Notes: generated by a model not told the origin, from the letters alone. Counted from the stretch's first letter, positions 52,556 to 62,200 are shown. The stretch: DNA of 64,000 bases from Firmicutes bacterium HGW-Firmicutes-2 (GCA_002841495.1 PGZV01000003.1:205764-269763), one strand, 5' to 3'. Made by a program: numbers and translations.

Positions 52556-53858
52556 CCTCTTTTCCCTCCATTTCCTTATTCAACTTTTGTATATCATCTA
52601 GCAGGTTTATCCTAGATGGACAAATATATGAGCATGTCCCGCAACTAATACAGCTTTCAGACTTTAAGGTTATACCCATTTTATATTCTAAGTTTCTATA
52701 TGCATTGCTAATTAGTATTGGCTGAAGGCTAACAGGGCAATGATTGATGCACCTTGCACATCTGATACATGATCTTTCTTCTTCTTTCGAATCTTTTTTC
52801 AGGAATAGAAGTGTCGTCGTATCTTTATCTACCGGCAAACTGAGATCTTCAAAGGATTTTCCCATCATAGGGCCCCCCTTTATGTTTATTCTTTCACCCT
52901 CATGAAACCCGCCACATGCCTCCACTATGCTTTCTACCTTTGTACCTATCCTAACCATTACGTTTTTAGGATTTTGTATCATAGGTCCTGTGACAGTAAT
53001 AATTCTTTTATGAAAGCTTTCGTTTTTGAAGATCACATCATATATGGCCTTGATTGTAGATACATTGGACAGGAGAACGCCTAGATCTCCAGGTAGCTGA
53101 CCTTGTTTTATCTCTATTCCCAGTATCTGATCTATCTGTAGTGCTTCATGACCCTGGGGATATAGGGTAGGAAGCTCATATAACCTTATATTTTCAGTTT
53201 TACTCTTTTTTATTGCTTTATCCAGTGCATCCTTGCTCTCTTTCATATCCTTCTCAACAGCAATATATGCTTCATTTACATGATATATCTTCAATATTAG
53301 CTTTGTTATCTTTACGATCTCATCCGCATACTCAACCATACACCTGTGGTCAGCTGTTGAATAGGGTTCGCATTCTGCTCCGTTTATGACCAGGTATTTG
53401 ACCTCATTACGTTCCATATCATATTTGATGTGAGCTGGGAATCCTGCACCTCCCTTGCCGGTGATCCCTGCCTTTTCCAATCTATCTACAAAGTCTTCTA
53501 TCGTGATATCTTCAAACAACTCTTCTAACTTTTCTTTATCATCTCTATAATCATTTTCTATGATTATGGACTCTGAGTCACCTCTGAAGCCTTCCTCTTC
53601 GCCGACTGAAACGACTTTCCCTGATACCGAGGCATGTATATTTGCAGATACACCTTCTTCACTTTCTCCAATAAGTGTTCCTATTTTTACAATATCTCCG
53701 ACCTTTACTGTAGGTTTAGCTGGTTTTCCTATATGCATTGACATAGGGTAACAAAGATACTTCGGAGCTTTCATGTCTTCAATTTTCAGGTCTTTCGTTT
53801 TTTCTTTATGGTTCGGAATCCTGATACCCTTTGCTGTTAAAAACTTAAATATACCCAT
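52548..53858 (-). CDS. rnfC: RnfC-type electron-transfer subunit
   Basis: A 436-residue protein: biotinyl-lipoyl-like N-terminal part (GKPAKPTVKVGDIVKIGTLIG in parts), Rossmann-type NADH/FMN domain (AGITGKGGAGFPAHIKY; NGAECEPYSTADHRCM) and two 4Fe-4S motifs, CIRCARCINHCP and CISCGTCSYICP. RnfC oxidises or reduces NAD(H) at the cytoplasmic side. I start at ATG 53858 behind AAGGGGTGG; the frame opens further up but with no site. Only rnfD follows, so the pair is isolated from a complete Rnf operon in this window. Confidence 0.9.
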   Translation of the reverse strand: MGIFKFLTAKGIRIPNHKEKTKDLKIEDMKAPKYLCYPMSMHIGKPAKPTVKVGDIVKIGTLIGESEEGVSANIHASVSGKVVSVGEEEGFRGDSESIIIENDYRDDKEKLEELFEDITIEDFVDRLEKAGITGKGGAGFPAHIKYDMERNEVKYLVINGAECEPYSTADHRCMVEYADEIVKITKLILKIYHVNEAYIAVEKDMKESKDALDKAIKKSKTENIRLYELPTLYPQGHEALQIDQILGIEIKQGQLPGDLGVLLSNVSTIKAIYDVIFKNESFHKRIITVTGPMIQNPKNVMVRIGTKVESIVEACGGFHEGERINIKGGPMMGKSFEDLSLPVDKDTTTLLFLKKDSKEEERSCIRCARCINHCPVSLQPILISNAYRNLEYKMGITLKSESCISCGTCSYICPSRINLLDDIQKLNKEMEGKEDE

Positions 53859-54066
53859 AAATCCACCCCTTAATCCATCCTCTAAATAGTTGGCTAATAT
53901 TAATAACATAGTAGTAAGTGTCTTGGTTACCCTCTTCTTAATGTAAGAATGTATTATTATACCCCAACTGTCAAGACGACTTTTTTCAGAAAATTAATTG
54001 ATGCTCCTTGATATATAATCCAAAAAATATACCCCCCAGAAATCTAGGAGGTGTTTTCATCATTTC

Positions 54067-54145
54067 TTATTCATTAATCAATCCTTTTGCTACCAAGAGA
54101 TTTCTGATGGCTGTTGATTGGTTTCTATATTCTTGACCATAAAAG
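54067..54145 (-). pseudogene. C-terminal scrap of an unidentified gene
   Basis: The minus strand reads NFYGQEYRNQSTAIRNLLVAK then GLINE and TAA (54067-54069), bounded upstream by a stop and lacking a start. The tail pattern (RNLLVAKGLI) resembles ends of several helical proteins; no family is claimed. A G/C-rich terminator-like hairpin follows at 54031-54054, supporting a former gene end. Confidence 0.35.
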
Positions 54146-54153
54146 TTTTATTT

Positions 54154-54183
54154 ACTTACATTTGCTTACATTTACTTACATTT
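54154..54183. repeat. Three tandem 10-bp repeats
   Basis: ACTTACATTT, GCTTACATTT and ACTTACATTT follow one another exactly from 54154 to 54183, one per helical turn. Could be protein-binding or simple slippage. Confidence 0.7.
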
Positions 54184-54234
54184 GAATCGCTTAAATATTT
54201 TCAGTATGCACTTCATCAAGGTTTTTGAAATTAA

Positions 54235-54372
54235 AGAAGGTATCATTCTTTACAAATGAATACCTTCTTAATCACTATATTTTGTTATGTCTTATGAAAG
54301 TTTATTAATATAGGTATTATTAATAAACTTTTCAAAATACACCAATAGATCCATCAATGTTTAAAGTTAGCA
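54235..54372 (-). repeat. Dispersed repeat, copy B (decayed)
   Basis: GAAGGTATCATTC...GAATACCTTC (54235-54270) matches the hairpin of copies A and C, and GATCCATCAATGTTTAAAG continuing to 54372 is identical over 25 nt to 47704-47728. Between them is an unrelated 14-bp inverted repeat. On the minus strand the second block would encode LLTLNIDGS, the same tail as in the MalG chimera. Confidence 0.68.
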
Positions 54373-54503
54373 ACATCGTTTACCTTCTAAGATTATCTTA
54401 TAAAAGAAGTAGACAACTGTTTGTATTTAATATAAGTATATTATCTTACCAATGATAATAGTTGTCAATTCACTATAACTTACTATATTCTCTATTTTAT
54501 AAC

Positions 54504-54558
54504 ATAAAAAGCCTCCAAAGTTAATATCTAATTTTATTAGAATTCTACTTTGAAGGTT
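54504..54558 (-). terminator. Terminator of the 54.5-59 kb lipoprotein operon
   Basis: GCCTCCAAAGT/ACTTTGAAGG (54511-54521 with 54547-54556) and TTTTTATG on the minus strand, 20 bp past the small terminal gene. Confidence 0.72.
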
Positions 54559-54577
54559 TCTATCATTAGCTTGATGC

Positions 54578-54697
54578 TTACTTACTTTTACTATCATGGT
54601 AGCGATAGACCGCATAATTTTCTTTGTTTTGAAGTTCGATTAGAATCTGAACAATGAGCTCAATCAACATGAATATTTCTGTAACAGCGGTTGTCAT
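54578..54697 (-). CDS. Possible small protein at the end of the lipoprotein operon
   Basis: A 39-codon frame (MTTAVTEIFMLIELIVQ...NYAVYRYHDSKSK in two parts) lies about 20 nt after the preceding gene and 20 nt before a terminator. Hydrophobic centre, charged tail. Ribosome site is weak (GGTGG). It might be a membrane microprotein or chance; the tight fit between gene and terminator favours a gene. Confidence 0.42.
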   Translation of the reverse strand: MTTAVTEIFMLIELIVQILIELQNKENYAVYRYHDSKSK

Positions 54698-54717
54698 GCC
54701 ACCGTTTACTGAACTGT

Positions 54718-55401
54718 TCAAATTAATATCAAAAGTGAAGCACCTAATTCAGCAAAGGCCATCATATCTTCAGGATTTTCTATGCACCAGGAAACATTCA
54801 TACTTATATTGTCTGGTGTAATCATGATCACAAGATGCCTTCTAATGGGATAATTGTCAGCCACTAGAAAAAAACTCTCCTCATTTTTTTGTACAAAATC
54901 CGTCATCTGCCTTTCGTCATCAGAAAACATATCAAAATACTTCGACAGCCTCTCCGGGAGAGCTATCCTTTGAAGTCCCCTAATATTCATCTTATGCCCC
55001 ATCGTCTCAAGACTCTTGGCAACTTCTTCTACAGATAAGTCAATAGGGGATTTCGGTATAATTAACCCATTAAAGCCTCCCCCGTTTCCTAACCATTTTG
55101 TATTCTCATAAAGAACTATGTTGTTAGTGGTTGAACTACCGACTTTTACATTTTTTCTAAAATAGGCTTCCATTTTCCAACTGCTTTCATTAGATGAATT
55201 ATCCCTTAGGGTGTATAGGAGATTCCGGGGTACGTCTTTATTAACTACTACCGATGTTGCAGCATTGTATTGATAATTTTTTTGTGCAGCGGCTTTTGCT
55301 CTTGCTTCATGGTTTTGCCTTCCCCTACGAGTAAGCAAAAGTGCCATTCCCCCCAGTACAATCACAAACAAAATGGGTACTACCACATCCTTCCATGTCA
55401 T
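54718..55401 (-). CDS. Membrane-anchored protein, unknown function
   Basis: A 227-residue protein with one N-terminal helix (VVPILFVIVLGGMALLL, about 6-22) and a cytoplasmic or external alpha/beta domain (YFRKNVKVGSSTTNNIVLYEN; HLVIMITPDNISMNVSWCIENPEDM in parts). ATGA overlap (55398-55401) with the preceding gene implies coupling. No family recognised. Confidence 0.68.
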   Translation of the reverse strand: MTWKDVVVPILFVIVLGGMALLLTRRGRQNHEARAKAAAQKNYQYNAATSVVVNKDVPRNLLYTLRDNSSNESSWKMEAYFRKNVKVGSSTTNNIVLYENTKWLGNGGGFNGLIIPKSPIDLSVEEVAKSLETMGHKMNIRGLQRIALPERLSKYFDMFSDDERQMTDFVQKNEESFFLVADNYPIRRHLVIMITPDNISMNVSWCIENPEDMMAFAELGASLLILI

Positions 55402-55769
55402 AAGCTTTCCTCCTTTTCCTTCAACTTATTAAGCGCATCCAGCATGGAATTAATAGACATTATACCATAGTCTAAAATGATATCATGTGTCTTTTCAGTA
55501 GCATCTTTGGCCAATAGAATGATTCGTTTATTAAGAAGGCTTGTTTTTGATGTTACTGAAACAATATCCTCTGGGCTGATTTTGCATACCATATTATTAT
55601 CATGACGGATAAAAAAAGCGGGAGCTGACGTGTCAAAAAGTGACATGTTGTACTTGGCAGTAAGATGCATTGCATCATTGGTTATTACTAATTCTCCTAA
55701 AAACCGTTTACCATCAATAATAATATTTGTTGTCCAAGTGCCTAAAAGAATTTCTTTTTTTTGTGTCAT
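55398..55769 (-). CDS. GRAM/PH-like small protein
   Basis: A 123-residue soluble, beta-rich protein ending in a helix (SINSMLDALNKLKEKEESL). The pattern of strands (GELVITNDAMHLTAKY; ISPEDIVSVTSKTSLLNKRIIL) is like PH/GRAM domains that bind lipids or partners. ATG 55769 follows AAAGGAG. It overlaps the downstream gene and lies 21 nt after the LprI-like gene. Confidence 0.66.
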   Translation of the reverse strand: MTQKKEILLGTWTTNIIIDGKRFLGELVITNDAMHLTAKYNMSLFDTSAPAFFIRHDNNMVCKISPEDIVSVTSKTSLLNKRIILLAKDATEKTHDIILDYGIMSINSMLDALNKLKEKEESL

Positions 55770-55790
55770 TTTCCATTTCTCCTTTCAAAT

Positions 55791-57032
55791 TTAATCGGGT
55801 ATGATTATTTCACCTTGCTCCATATCCGACATAATTCCTTCTAACATCTTAATATGATCCTTATTTAGCACCATACAGTTATGAAGTATAAAACCCTCAT
55901 CCTTGGTTTTACCATAAAGTACAGCCATAAAAAATACTTCCTTATCTCTAAAAATACAGTAAGCTTCGTAAGCTGCTACCGCTTTTTCCTTTTTATTCAG
56001 TGCTTTTCCTATAGCAAAGTAGTTATTTTTTACACCTAAATTGGCAGTTTGATGATCCTCTGTTTCCTTTTCGGGATAAAACTCTGGAAAAGATGGCATC
56101 CCCAACTGTATTTCATTGACGAAATAATCTAAATTAATTGCCCTTTGACGAGGTATTTTCATCTCAGACTCAGCTTGTGCAATAAGCCACATGGTGCCAC
56201 CATCTAAGCTGTTATAAATGTCAAAGTAAACCTCACCTAATATGGAATATTGCTTTTCCCTGTAAATTTCCCAGCTTTCCTGGGCATCTTTTAGCGCTTT
56301 TTTCACATCCTCAGGTGAGGTGTCTATAAGTAGATCATATACTCGCATAACCTCTAAATCCCATTTTTCTATCGCCTCATTGATACAGGAAATGGTACCT
56401 TGTGTATCTTGATTTTGGTTCATGCATATCTCCAGTTCTTTATCAATGGCCTCTATGCTTATTCTTTTTATACCTTGAGATATCTCTTGACTTGATTCAT
56501 TAGTTGATTCTTTATCTTCTATTTGTTTTTTTAGATTTTCATAGGCAATTTTACCTTGTGGCACTCCCTTTTGGGCCGCAAATTCATAGTCCAATAGAGC
56601 AAGCTCCCTCATATCTTTACCAGCAAGACTAACCCCTTCTCGGCACATTCCCAATACGTAGCGAAGCCAAGGATCGTTTTTTTCCTCTTCTGTCAGCTCC
56701 CATGATGATGTTAGGTGGTCAAATACTTCTAATACCATTTGAGCCTCATCTTCCTTAAGAACGCCTCCATGGGCCTTGGCCATCACTCTTACCTCCTCCA
56801 AATATGCCTCAAAATCTTTAATCAAATTTCTTTTATCCTCTGTAAGAGACTTAGTAGATGCCATTTGGGATATGCTCACAATCTCTCCCGCATTTTTTGG
56901 GGGGTCATCACCCGTAAGTAGAAGAATTCCATAGGCTCCCAGAATCAACATTAAAAAGAAAGCTACAAGTTTAAGCCCCCAGTTTCCTATTACTGAGGCC
57001 ACTCTATTCACTTTATCCGGCATATTTTTCAA
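55791..57032 (-). CDS. Membrane-anchored protein with an LprI-like domain
   Basis: A 413-residue protein with a single helix at 17-36, a Glu/Lys-rich helical region and, at about 185-290, an LprI-type domain (ELEICMNQNQDTQGTISC; AIEKWDLEVMRVYDLL; DAQESWEIYREKQYS) with its two Cys. LprI domains inhibit lysozyme in mycobacteria and are common in exported proteins. Start TTG 57032 has AGGAGG 7 nt upstream; an in-frame ATG three codons later is less well placed. Orientation of the domain outside the membrane is assumed. Confidence 0.74.
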   Translation of the reverse strand: MKNMPDKVNRVASVIGNWGLKLVAFFLMLILGAYGILLLTGDDPPKNAGEIVSISQMASTKSLTEDKRNLIKDFEAYLEEVRVMAKAHGGVLKEDEAQMVLEVFDHLTSSWELTEEEKNDPWLRYVLGMCREGVSLAGKDMRELALLDYEFAAQKGVPQGKIAYENLKKQIEDKESTNESSQEISQGIKRISIEAIDKELEICMNQNQDTQGTISCINEAIEKWDLEVMRVYDLLIDTSPEDVKKALKDAQESWEIYREKQYSILGEVYFDIYNSLDGGTMWLIAQAESEMKIPRQRAINLDYFVNEIQLGMPSFPEFYPEKETEDHQTANLGVKNNYFAIGKALNKKEKAVAAYEAYCIFRDKEVFFMAVLYGKTKDEGFILHNCMVLNKDHIKMLEGIMSDMEQGEIIIPD

Positions 57033-57109
57033 TACATATCCTCCTCCTTTTCATCTAAAATGCTTATTTGTTTTTCTTCCTTATTTTTTTTGATCTTTCT
57101 AATATTAGT

Positions 57110-57141
57110 AAAATACCGAAATTCAGACATTTCGGTATTTT
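57110..57141 (-). terminator. Hairpin between the lipoprotein genes and the LprI-like gene
   Basis: Perfect 13-bp stem AAAATACCGAAAT/ATTTCGGTATTTT (57110-57122 with 57129-57141), 6-nt loop, moderately U-rich after. It may partly terminate, setting a lower level for the downstream genes. Confidence 0.7.
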
Positions 57142-57178
57142 ACAAGATATCCATGTTCTATGCAGATTTAGCCACTTA

Positions 57179-58198
57179 TCAATTAAATTCAATGGTATCT
57201 AACATCCCAAACAACAGGTCTTCTGTAGCGTCATCTGCACTGGCGTCCATAGCAAGACCAATCTCAACTCGTTGACCATTTATCACCGCACTCATTTTCA
57301 TCTGCTGCATGCCATATATTTCAAAATCCGTGCTGTAAAAGTTCAAGCCCCAGTGTTGAAAGGACTCCACATCACTTCCATTATAGTCTCTGGCCATCCC
57401 TTCTATGGCTTTCTTAGCAGCATCTTCACCAAGACCGCTGCCTCTCACCCAGACTTCAACGGCGTTTTTCCCCTGATAGGCTTGAAGTCCATCGCTAATC
57501 TCCATCACATTCCATCCTGTTGGTACCACCATGGACACCTTTTCTGTTTCAAACCGTTCACCTTGGATGGGCGGCCCAAAGGTTATGTCTCCGGAGCTGC
57601 CTTCCTGGCTAATTTCGGATGCTTCTGTTGTTGAGGTGATTCCCGGTTCCTGTGCCAGACTGTCAGGATCCAGAGATAGACTCAGTACAAAATGGATAGT
57701 CATATCACCATCCTGGATCTCCCCGCCACCCACCAAGTGCCATTCATTGTTTTCCATCTCAAAGGTTCCGTTCCATTGGAAAGGACTTTCCCACAACTCA
57801 CCAGTCAGCGTCAACCGATTATTAGAGACAAGGGCTGTCAGATTGGGTCCTGCCAGAACATCAGCAAGCTGCATTTCTCCAGTACCCTGATGATAATCTT
57901 CAAATGAAAGATCCAACCAGCAGTCAATAAACGTCCCTTCCATGTCTGCCATCTCTTCATTGCTAACTTCCGCGATTAGCTGTGTCCCTGCCCAGGTTCC
58001 AGAAAAATCCATTGTGTTACCCCAATCTTCCGGTGTTTTTGATTCATTTCTTTCCGATACTTCCTGCACTCCAGCCGTTTTTTCCGAATGGGAGGCAGAA
58101 CATCCGGATAAGGCAAGGCAGAGAATCATCATGACAAGACAGCTGATTGGAAAAATACTCCTGACACGTATGTCGCATAAACATATTATTCTTTTCAT
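57179..58198 (-). CDS. Lipoprotein, unknown function
   Basis: A 339-residue protein with a long basic start, hydrophobic core and lipobox LSGC (Cys33). The first domain (DFSGTWAGTQLIAEVS; WHLVGGGEIQDGDMTIHFVL) looks like a lipocalin-type beta-barrel; the second (TEKVSMVVPTGWNVMEISDG; QQMKMSAVINGQRVEIGLAMD) looks like a repeat of the PsbP/DUF-type fold. It starts with an ATGA overlap with the upstream lipoprotein gene. Confidence 0.7.
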   Translation of the reverse strand: MKRIICLCDIRVRSIFPISCLVMMILCLALSGCSASHSEKTAGVQEVSERNESKTPEDWGNTMDFSGTWAGTQLIAEVSNEEMADMEGTFIDCWLDLSFEDYHQGTGEMQLADVLAGPNLTALVSNNRLTLTGELWESPFQWNGTFEMENNEWHLVGGGEIQDGDMTIHFVLSLSLDPDSLAQEPGITSTTEASEISQEGSSGDITFGPPIQGERFETEKVSMVVPTGWNVMEISDGLQAYQGKNAVEVWVRGSGLGEDAAKKAIEGMARDYNGSDVESFQHWGLNFYSTDFEIYGMQQMKMSAVINGQRVEIGLAMDASADDATEDLLFGMLDTIEFN

Positions 58199-58914
58199 TT
58201 TCGAACACTTCCTTTAACCGAACCGATGAGATTACCTTCCTCATCTACCGAAGCTTCAATGTGATAGGTTCCGGCATCCGGCCATCGGTATACCGTTTTT
58301 GTTCCGCTTTCAAGGTTTTTAAACTTTCTATAGTCCTTAAGGATCACATATCCCTTACCTATTTCTTTTTCCAACTGCTCAAGTGTTGAAATCTCACCAC
58401 TTTTAATTTTTTCTACCAGATGATCATATAGCTTCTTGTCTGCTGTAAATCCTGTATCCTCAAGCCCTATTCTAACGGTGTATTTCACAGCAATAACGGT
58501 GTCCTCCCAAATCTCAAACTCCACATCTGCCAAATCTTTTTCTTCATCAAAGGCATATTTTGTCTTCTCTGTCTCTAGTGCGCCTGCCTTCATGGGAGCT
58601 ATTTCCACCATACCTTCTCGAGTGATCTTATCAATCAATCCCTCAATGCTCATATCTAGGGATAATCCTTGAAAGGTCTTATAGGTCTTTGTTGATATGG
58701 CTATTTTTGTTCCTTCACTCATCATTTCATTTTCTAATATGGTTTCCGCTAGGGCTACATTCGTTCCTTCACTCATCATTTCATTTTCTGCAATGGTTTC
58801 CACTAGAGCTACCTCCTGCTGAAGTGGTTTAGTGTCAGTGGAACCACTACCACACCCAAATAAGAACAAGGCACCCATTAACAAAACAACGGTTATGACA
58901 CATCTCTTTTTCAT
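58195..58914 (-). CDS. Lipoprotein with an internal 18-residue repeat
   Basis: A 239-residue protein with lipobox LFGC. Right after the lipid anchor the segment (V/T)AL(V/A)ETI(A/L)ENEMMSEGT(N/K) is repeated twice in tandem, then follows an alpha/beta domain (YKTFQGLSLDMSIEGLIDKIT; VYRWPDAGTYHIEASVDEEGN). ATG 58914 has AAGGAGAG; the upstream frame to 58950 lacks a site. First gene of the lipoprotein operon. Confidence 0.75.
   Translation of the reverse strand: MKKRCVITVVLLMGALFLFGCGSGSTDTKPLQQEVALVETIAENEMMSEGTNVALAETILENEMMSEGTKIAISTKTYKTFQGLSLDMSIEGLIDKITREGMVEIAPMKAGALETEKTKYAFDEEKDLADVEFEIWEDTVIAVKYTVRIGLEDTGFTADKKLYDHLVEKIKSGEISTLEQLEKEIGKGYVILKDYRKFKNLESGTKTVYRWPDAGTYHIEASVDEEGNLIGSVKGSVRK
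58710..58817. repeat. 54-bp tandem repeat inside the lipoprotein gene
   Basis: TTCCTTCACTCATCATTTC starts at 58710 and again at 58764, exactly 54 bp apart; the first 26 bp are identical and the rest differ at a few sites. It encodes the 18-residue acidic repeat next to the lipid anchor, in frame, so copy number can change without breaking the gene. Confidence 0.85.
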
Positions 58915-59009
58915 TTCTATCTCTCCTTCATTTTCTAAATTAGTTGGCAATTTGTCTAATCTTAAAAGGTTGTTATGTATTCAATCATTCTCTCTTTTTT
59001 TTCGAATAT

Positions 59010-59038
59010 TTTACATCAATACTCTTTTAAGGTATAAT
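59010..59038 (+). promoter_or_regulatory. Possible promoter of the SARP/MalT-like regulator
   Basis: TTTACA (59010-59015), 17 bp, TATAAT (59033-59038), facing the large plus-strand gene and giving a leader of about 220 nt. The same 58915-59261 interval must also hold the promoter of the divergent lipoprotein operon, which I could not place. Confidence 0.55.
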
Positions 59039-59203
59039 AAATTAATGCATTATTTTAAAGCAATAACGATACAAAACTCCCCTTTGTAATCAGATTACCC
59101 TCCTTTTCTTATAATTTTTATTGCACAACGTTATGCTAACATACCAGGTGTTAACTAAATGTAAAATATATTGTTATTCTAAAAAATTTTTTTGCTCATC
59201 GTT

Positions 59204-59240
59204 AAATTAACGTGAAATTAACTGTTAAATATATTATATT
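59204..59240 (+). promoter_or_regulatory. Direct repeats with 11-bp period ahead of the SARP/MalT-like gene
   Basis: AAATTAAC occurs at 59204-59211 and 59215-59222, 11 bp apart, with a partial third at 59226. A -10-like TATATT follows at 59235-59240, 12 bp downstream. SARP-type regulators bind direct repeats with 11-bp period just upstream of the -10, so this may be an autoregulatory site. Confidence 0.45.
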
Positions 59241-59261
59241 TTCTCTATTACAGGTGATTCT

Positions 59262-62200
59262 ATGCAAAACACACTACTTTTAAAATCTAAGCTAATAATC
59301 CCAGAGCTTCCAAAGAAGGCTTTATACTCTGAGCGAATTAAAAGCTTGCCCATTAATAAAAAGAGAGCTGTTATCATAACCGCCCCTGGCGGCTTTGGAA
59401 AAACAACTGCCGTACTCTTATCTCTGAAAAAAGAAAGGCAGTATATACACTGGTACAGACTGGAAAGAGAAGATGCTTTTTTACCGGTTTTTTATTCCCA
59501 TGTAATTGAGACACTTTTCTCAGGCGTAGACAAAACAACGTTAGACTGCTATAGAGGGCTCTCAGGTATTAGCAATATTTCAGAAGAATATTCGCTGATA
59601 AATGCACTGATCTGTCAGGATGCCTGGGAGTATTTTTCAGATAAACAGCATTTTCACTATCTAGTTTTAGATGATTTTCAAAACATTGTTGAGAACCCCT
59701 TAATCTCGGAAACAGTACGATACTTTATTGCTAACATGCCAATTGAAATAGGTATGTTAGTCATGTCAAGAGTAGATACCAGTATTTTTACTGGCAAGCT
59801 TGCTTTGAACAAAAATATTACCCTCATAAATGAGGATGATCTACGTTTTACAAGACAAGAGACTGAAAAACTGCTTCTTAACACATATAAAATCAAATCC
59901 ACCACGGAAGAACTTGACCGTATACATGAATTTTCGGAAGGTTGGATTGCTGGGCTTTTTATGATTAGCCACATCGATAACCCGCTTCCATATCAGTCGA
60001 ACTATGGGCTAGAAGCGGATTATGCTACTGAGCAAACCTTATTTAATCATTTTTTTAATGAATATTTAAAGGGAATGGATGTAGATAGACTTCAAATTCT
60101 TGCAGAAATGTCCATTTTCCCAGACTTTTCATACAACGAATTAGACGAGATCCTTCAAGTCGATAACGCCTTAGAAATGCTGGAATGGTTAGAAAAAAGC
60201 AACATGTATATACAAAAATTCATGACACAACCAGTGAAATACCGTTTTCATTCTCTATTCCGTAGAGAGTTGGAAGTGTATTTAAAAAAAATTAAAAGCG
60301 AAGCCTATATAAAAACCTTATATGCCAAGGCTGCTCATTATTACGAAAAGAATGAAGATCTACGACCAGCTGTACAACTTTATATTGCTGCCGATCAAAC
60401 AAACAAAGCCTTGAAAATCATCTCTATTTTTGGAGCTCAGTTGTTTGCCAAAGGTCAACCAGAAAAAATCATGTATCTGGTAACAGAATTTCCTGAAAAT
60501 ATTATTAAAGGAGATCCTTATTTACTTTTTTTTAGAGGACTAATGTTGCTCACCACTGAAATTGAGGAAGCCTATGACTGTTTTAAAGCTGCACTTTTAA
60601 TGCTTCGATATCAAAAAGATATGTCATACCTTATGAACACCTTTGGTATGATTTTAGTAATGTCTTTTCAAACAAATGATTTTAAATATGCAAAAGATGT
60701 TGCTTCCTATATTCCTAAGTTTAAGGTAGCTTTAAGCGGCGGGATTCCTTTAAAAAAACTGTTGATTAGCGGATTCATTAATACTGTAGCAGATGAAAAG
60801 CTAATATTGGGAAATGTGCTTAGCAAAATGATGGCAAGGATGATAATCCCTGAAGCCATATGGGATTATAGTTTTTTAACCATTCGTGCTTTACTTTTCT
60901 ATAGAATCGGCCGTCTTAAGTCAGCACGCAAGATTCTTGATCAAATACTTGAACACCAAGTAGGCCTTTTAAGTGATCAATGGCGTATTATCGGTTTAGT
61001 TGGCTGTTACAGCACTTTAATGCTTATGAGAGATATTGAAGCATCCAAAAAATTGATGACAGAATTTGCTCTATTAGGAGAAAAATACGACTCTGACTTT
61101 TCTCGTTCTTTTGCCTTAGAGATTTCCGCTGTAATAAAATATCAAACAAGAGACATTGTTGGAGCTATTTCTGACTTAGAAGAAGAGGCTGCTGCGTATA
61201 GTAGATATGGCAGCCCTATTTTCACCAGCGGAGCTATGATATTAAAATATTTGTGGGAAGCGGAAATAGTACCTGCACAAACCTTGCTTGAAAAAGCAGA
61301 GCTTGAATTTGCAAATATTTCAAAGCAGTATGCTGGTCATGGTTACTACGAGTTTTGCCAGGGAATGATGGGGGCACTATACAAGGCTGCAGGCAATTAT
61401 GAAAAAGCAGAAGATTTTCTATTGTCATCTTATAATGAATCCTTTAACAAAAAAGCACGCCAGCATATGTCCACGATTGCCATGCATCTTGCTGATTTAT
61501 ATTATAGAATAAACTGCACGAAACTACTAAAAAAATACCTTAACATATGGGCAAAGCTAAGTAGCAAAAATGATTATGTGTTTTTCTTCGGAATGGATTA
61601 TTTTACATTGATCCGTGCATGTGCTTTGGCTGTAGAAAAAAATCTATTCCCTGAACATATGCGTAAAATAATTGGTTTATATTTTGGGTCTGTACATAGT
61701 GAGCGTATGGTGAAAAACTCTGGTATAGCCGTTACTGATCCAAATAGTTTTATAACAGCCTGCTGCGAGTCTGAAGAGAAAGTACAAAAAATAATCAAAG
61801 TTACCCTTTTTGGCAACTTTTCTATCCAGAAAGGTGAAGTTATTATTGAAAATAAAGAGTGGAAAACTAGAAAAATCAGTGGAATACTAAAATATATATT
61901 AGCTCACTCTGGAAAGAGCATTTCACGCGAAACTTTGTCAGGAGTATTCTGGCCAGATTCCGACAAAAAAGCAGCTTTTACATCCCTTAGGGTTGCTTTG
62001 TACGAATTGCGAAAAACACTCGATAGGTTTGGAATGGGTTTTGAGGATGAATATCCGCTGATTATTGAGGAAAAAAACGGATTCTGCATAAGCAGTAAAA
62101 ACCTTGTCGAAACCGATGTGGAAGAGTTTTGCAGGCTTTATAATACATATAAATCGCAAACTTTACCAGCAGAAGATCTGCTTACACAAATGACGGATCT

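Larger units (their letters stand above)
53910..54503. other. Gene-poor interval with debris and repeats
   Basis: No intact gene is visible. It holds a terminator-like element at 54031-54054 on the minus strand, a 25-codon scrap ending at 54067, a 10-bp tandem repeat, a hairpin near 54235-54270, a 14-bp perfect inverted repeat (AAAGTTTATTAATA, 54297-54310 with 54318-54331) and a copy of the block found at 47704. Confidence 0.6.

Noticed and set aside
54154..54183. Possible CRISPR-like repeats
   Set aside because: Units are 10 bp, directly adjacent, without spacers, and there are no cas genes.
54297..54331. Phage attachment or dif-like site
   Set aside because: Only a 14-bp AT-rich inverted repeat; no integrase gene or flanking duplication is seen.
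54427..54615. 62-codon minus-strand frame across the operon terminator
   Set aside because: It reads through the stem and T-run of a convincing terminator and overlaps the better-supported 39-codon frame.
57272..57890. Two overlapping open frames of about 120 codons on the plus strand
   Set aside because: Antisense to a lipoprotein gene with a clear signal peptide and lipobox; no ribosome binding sites.
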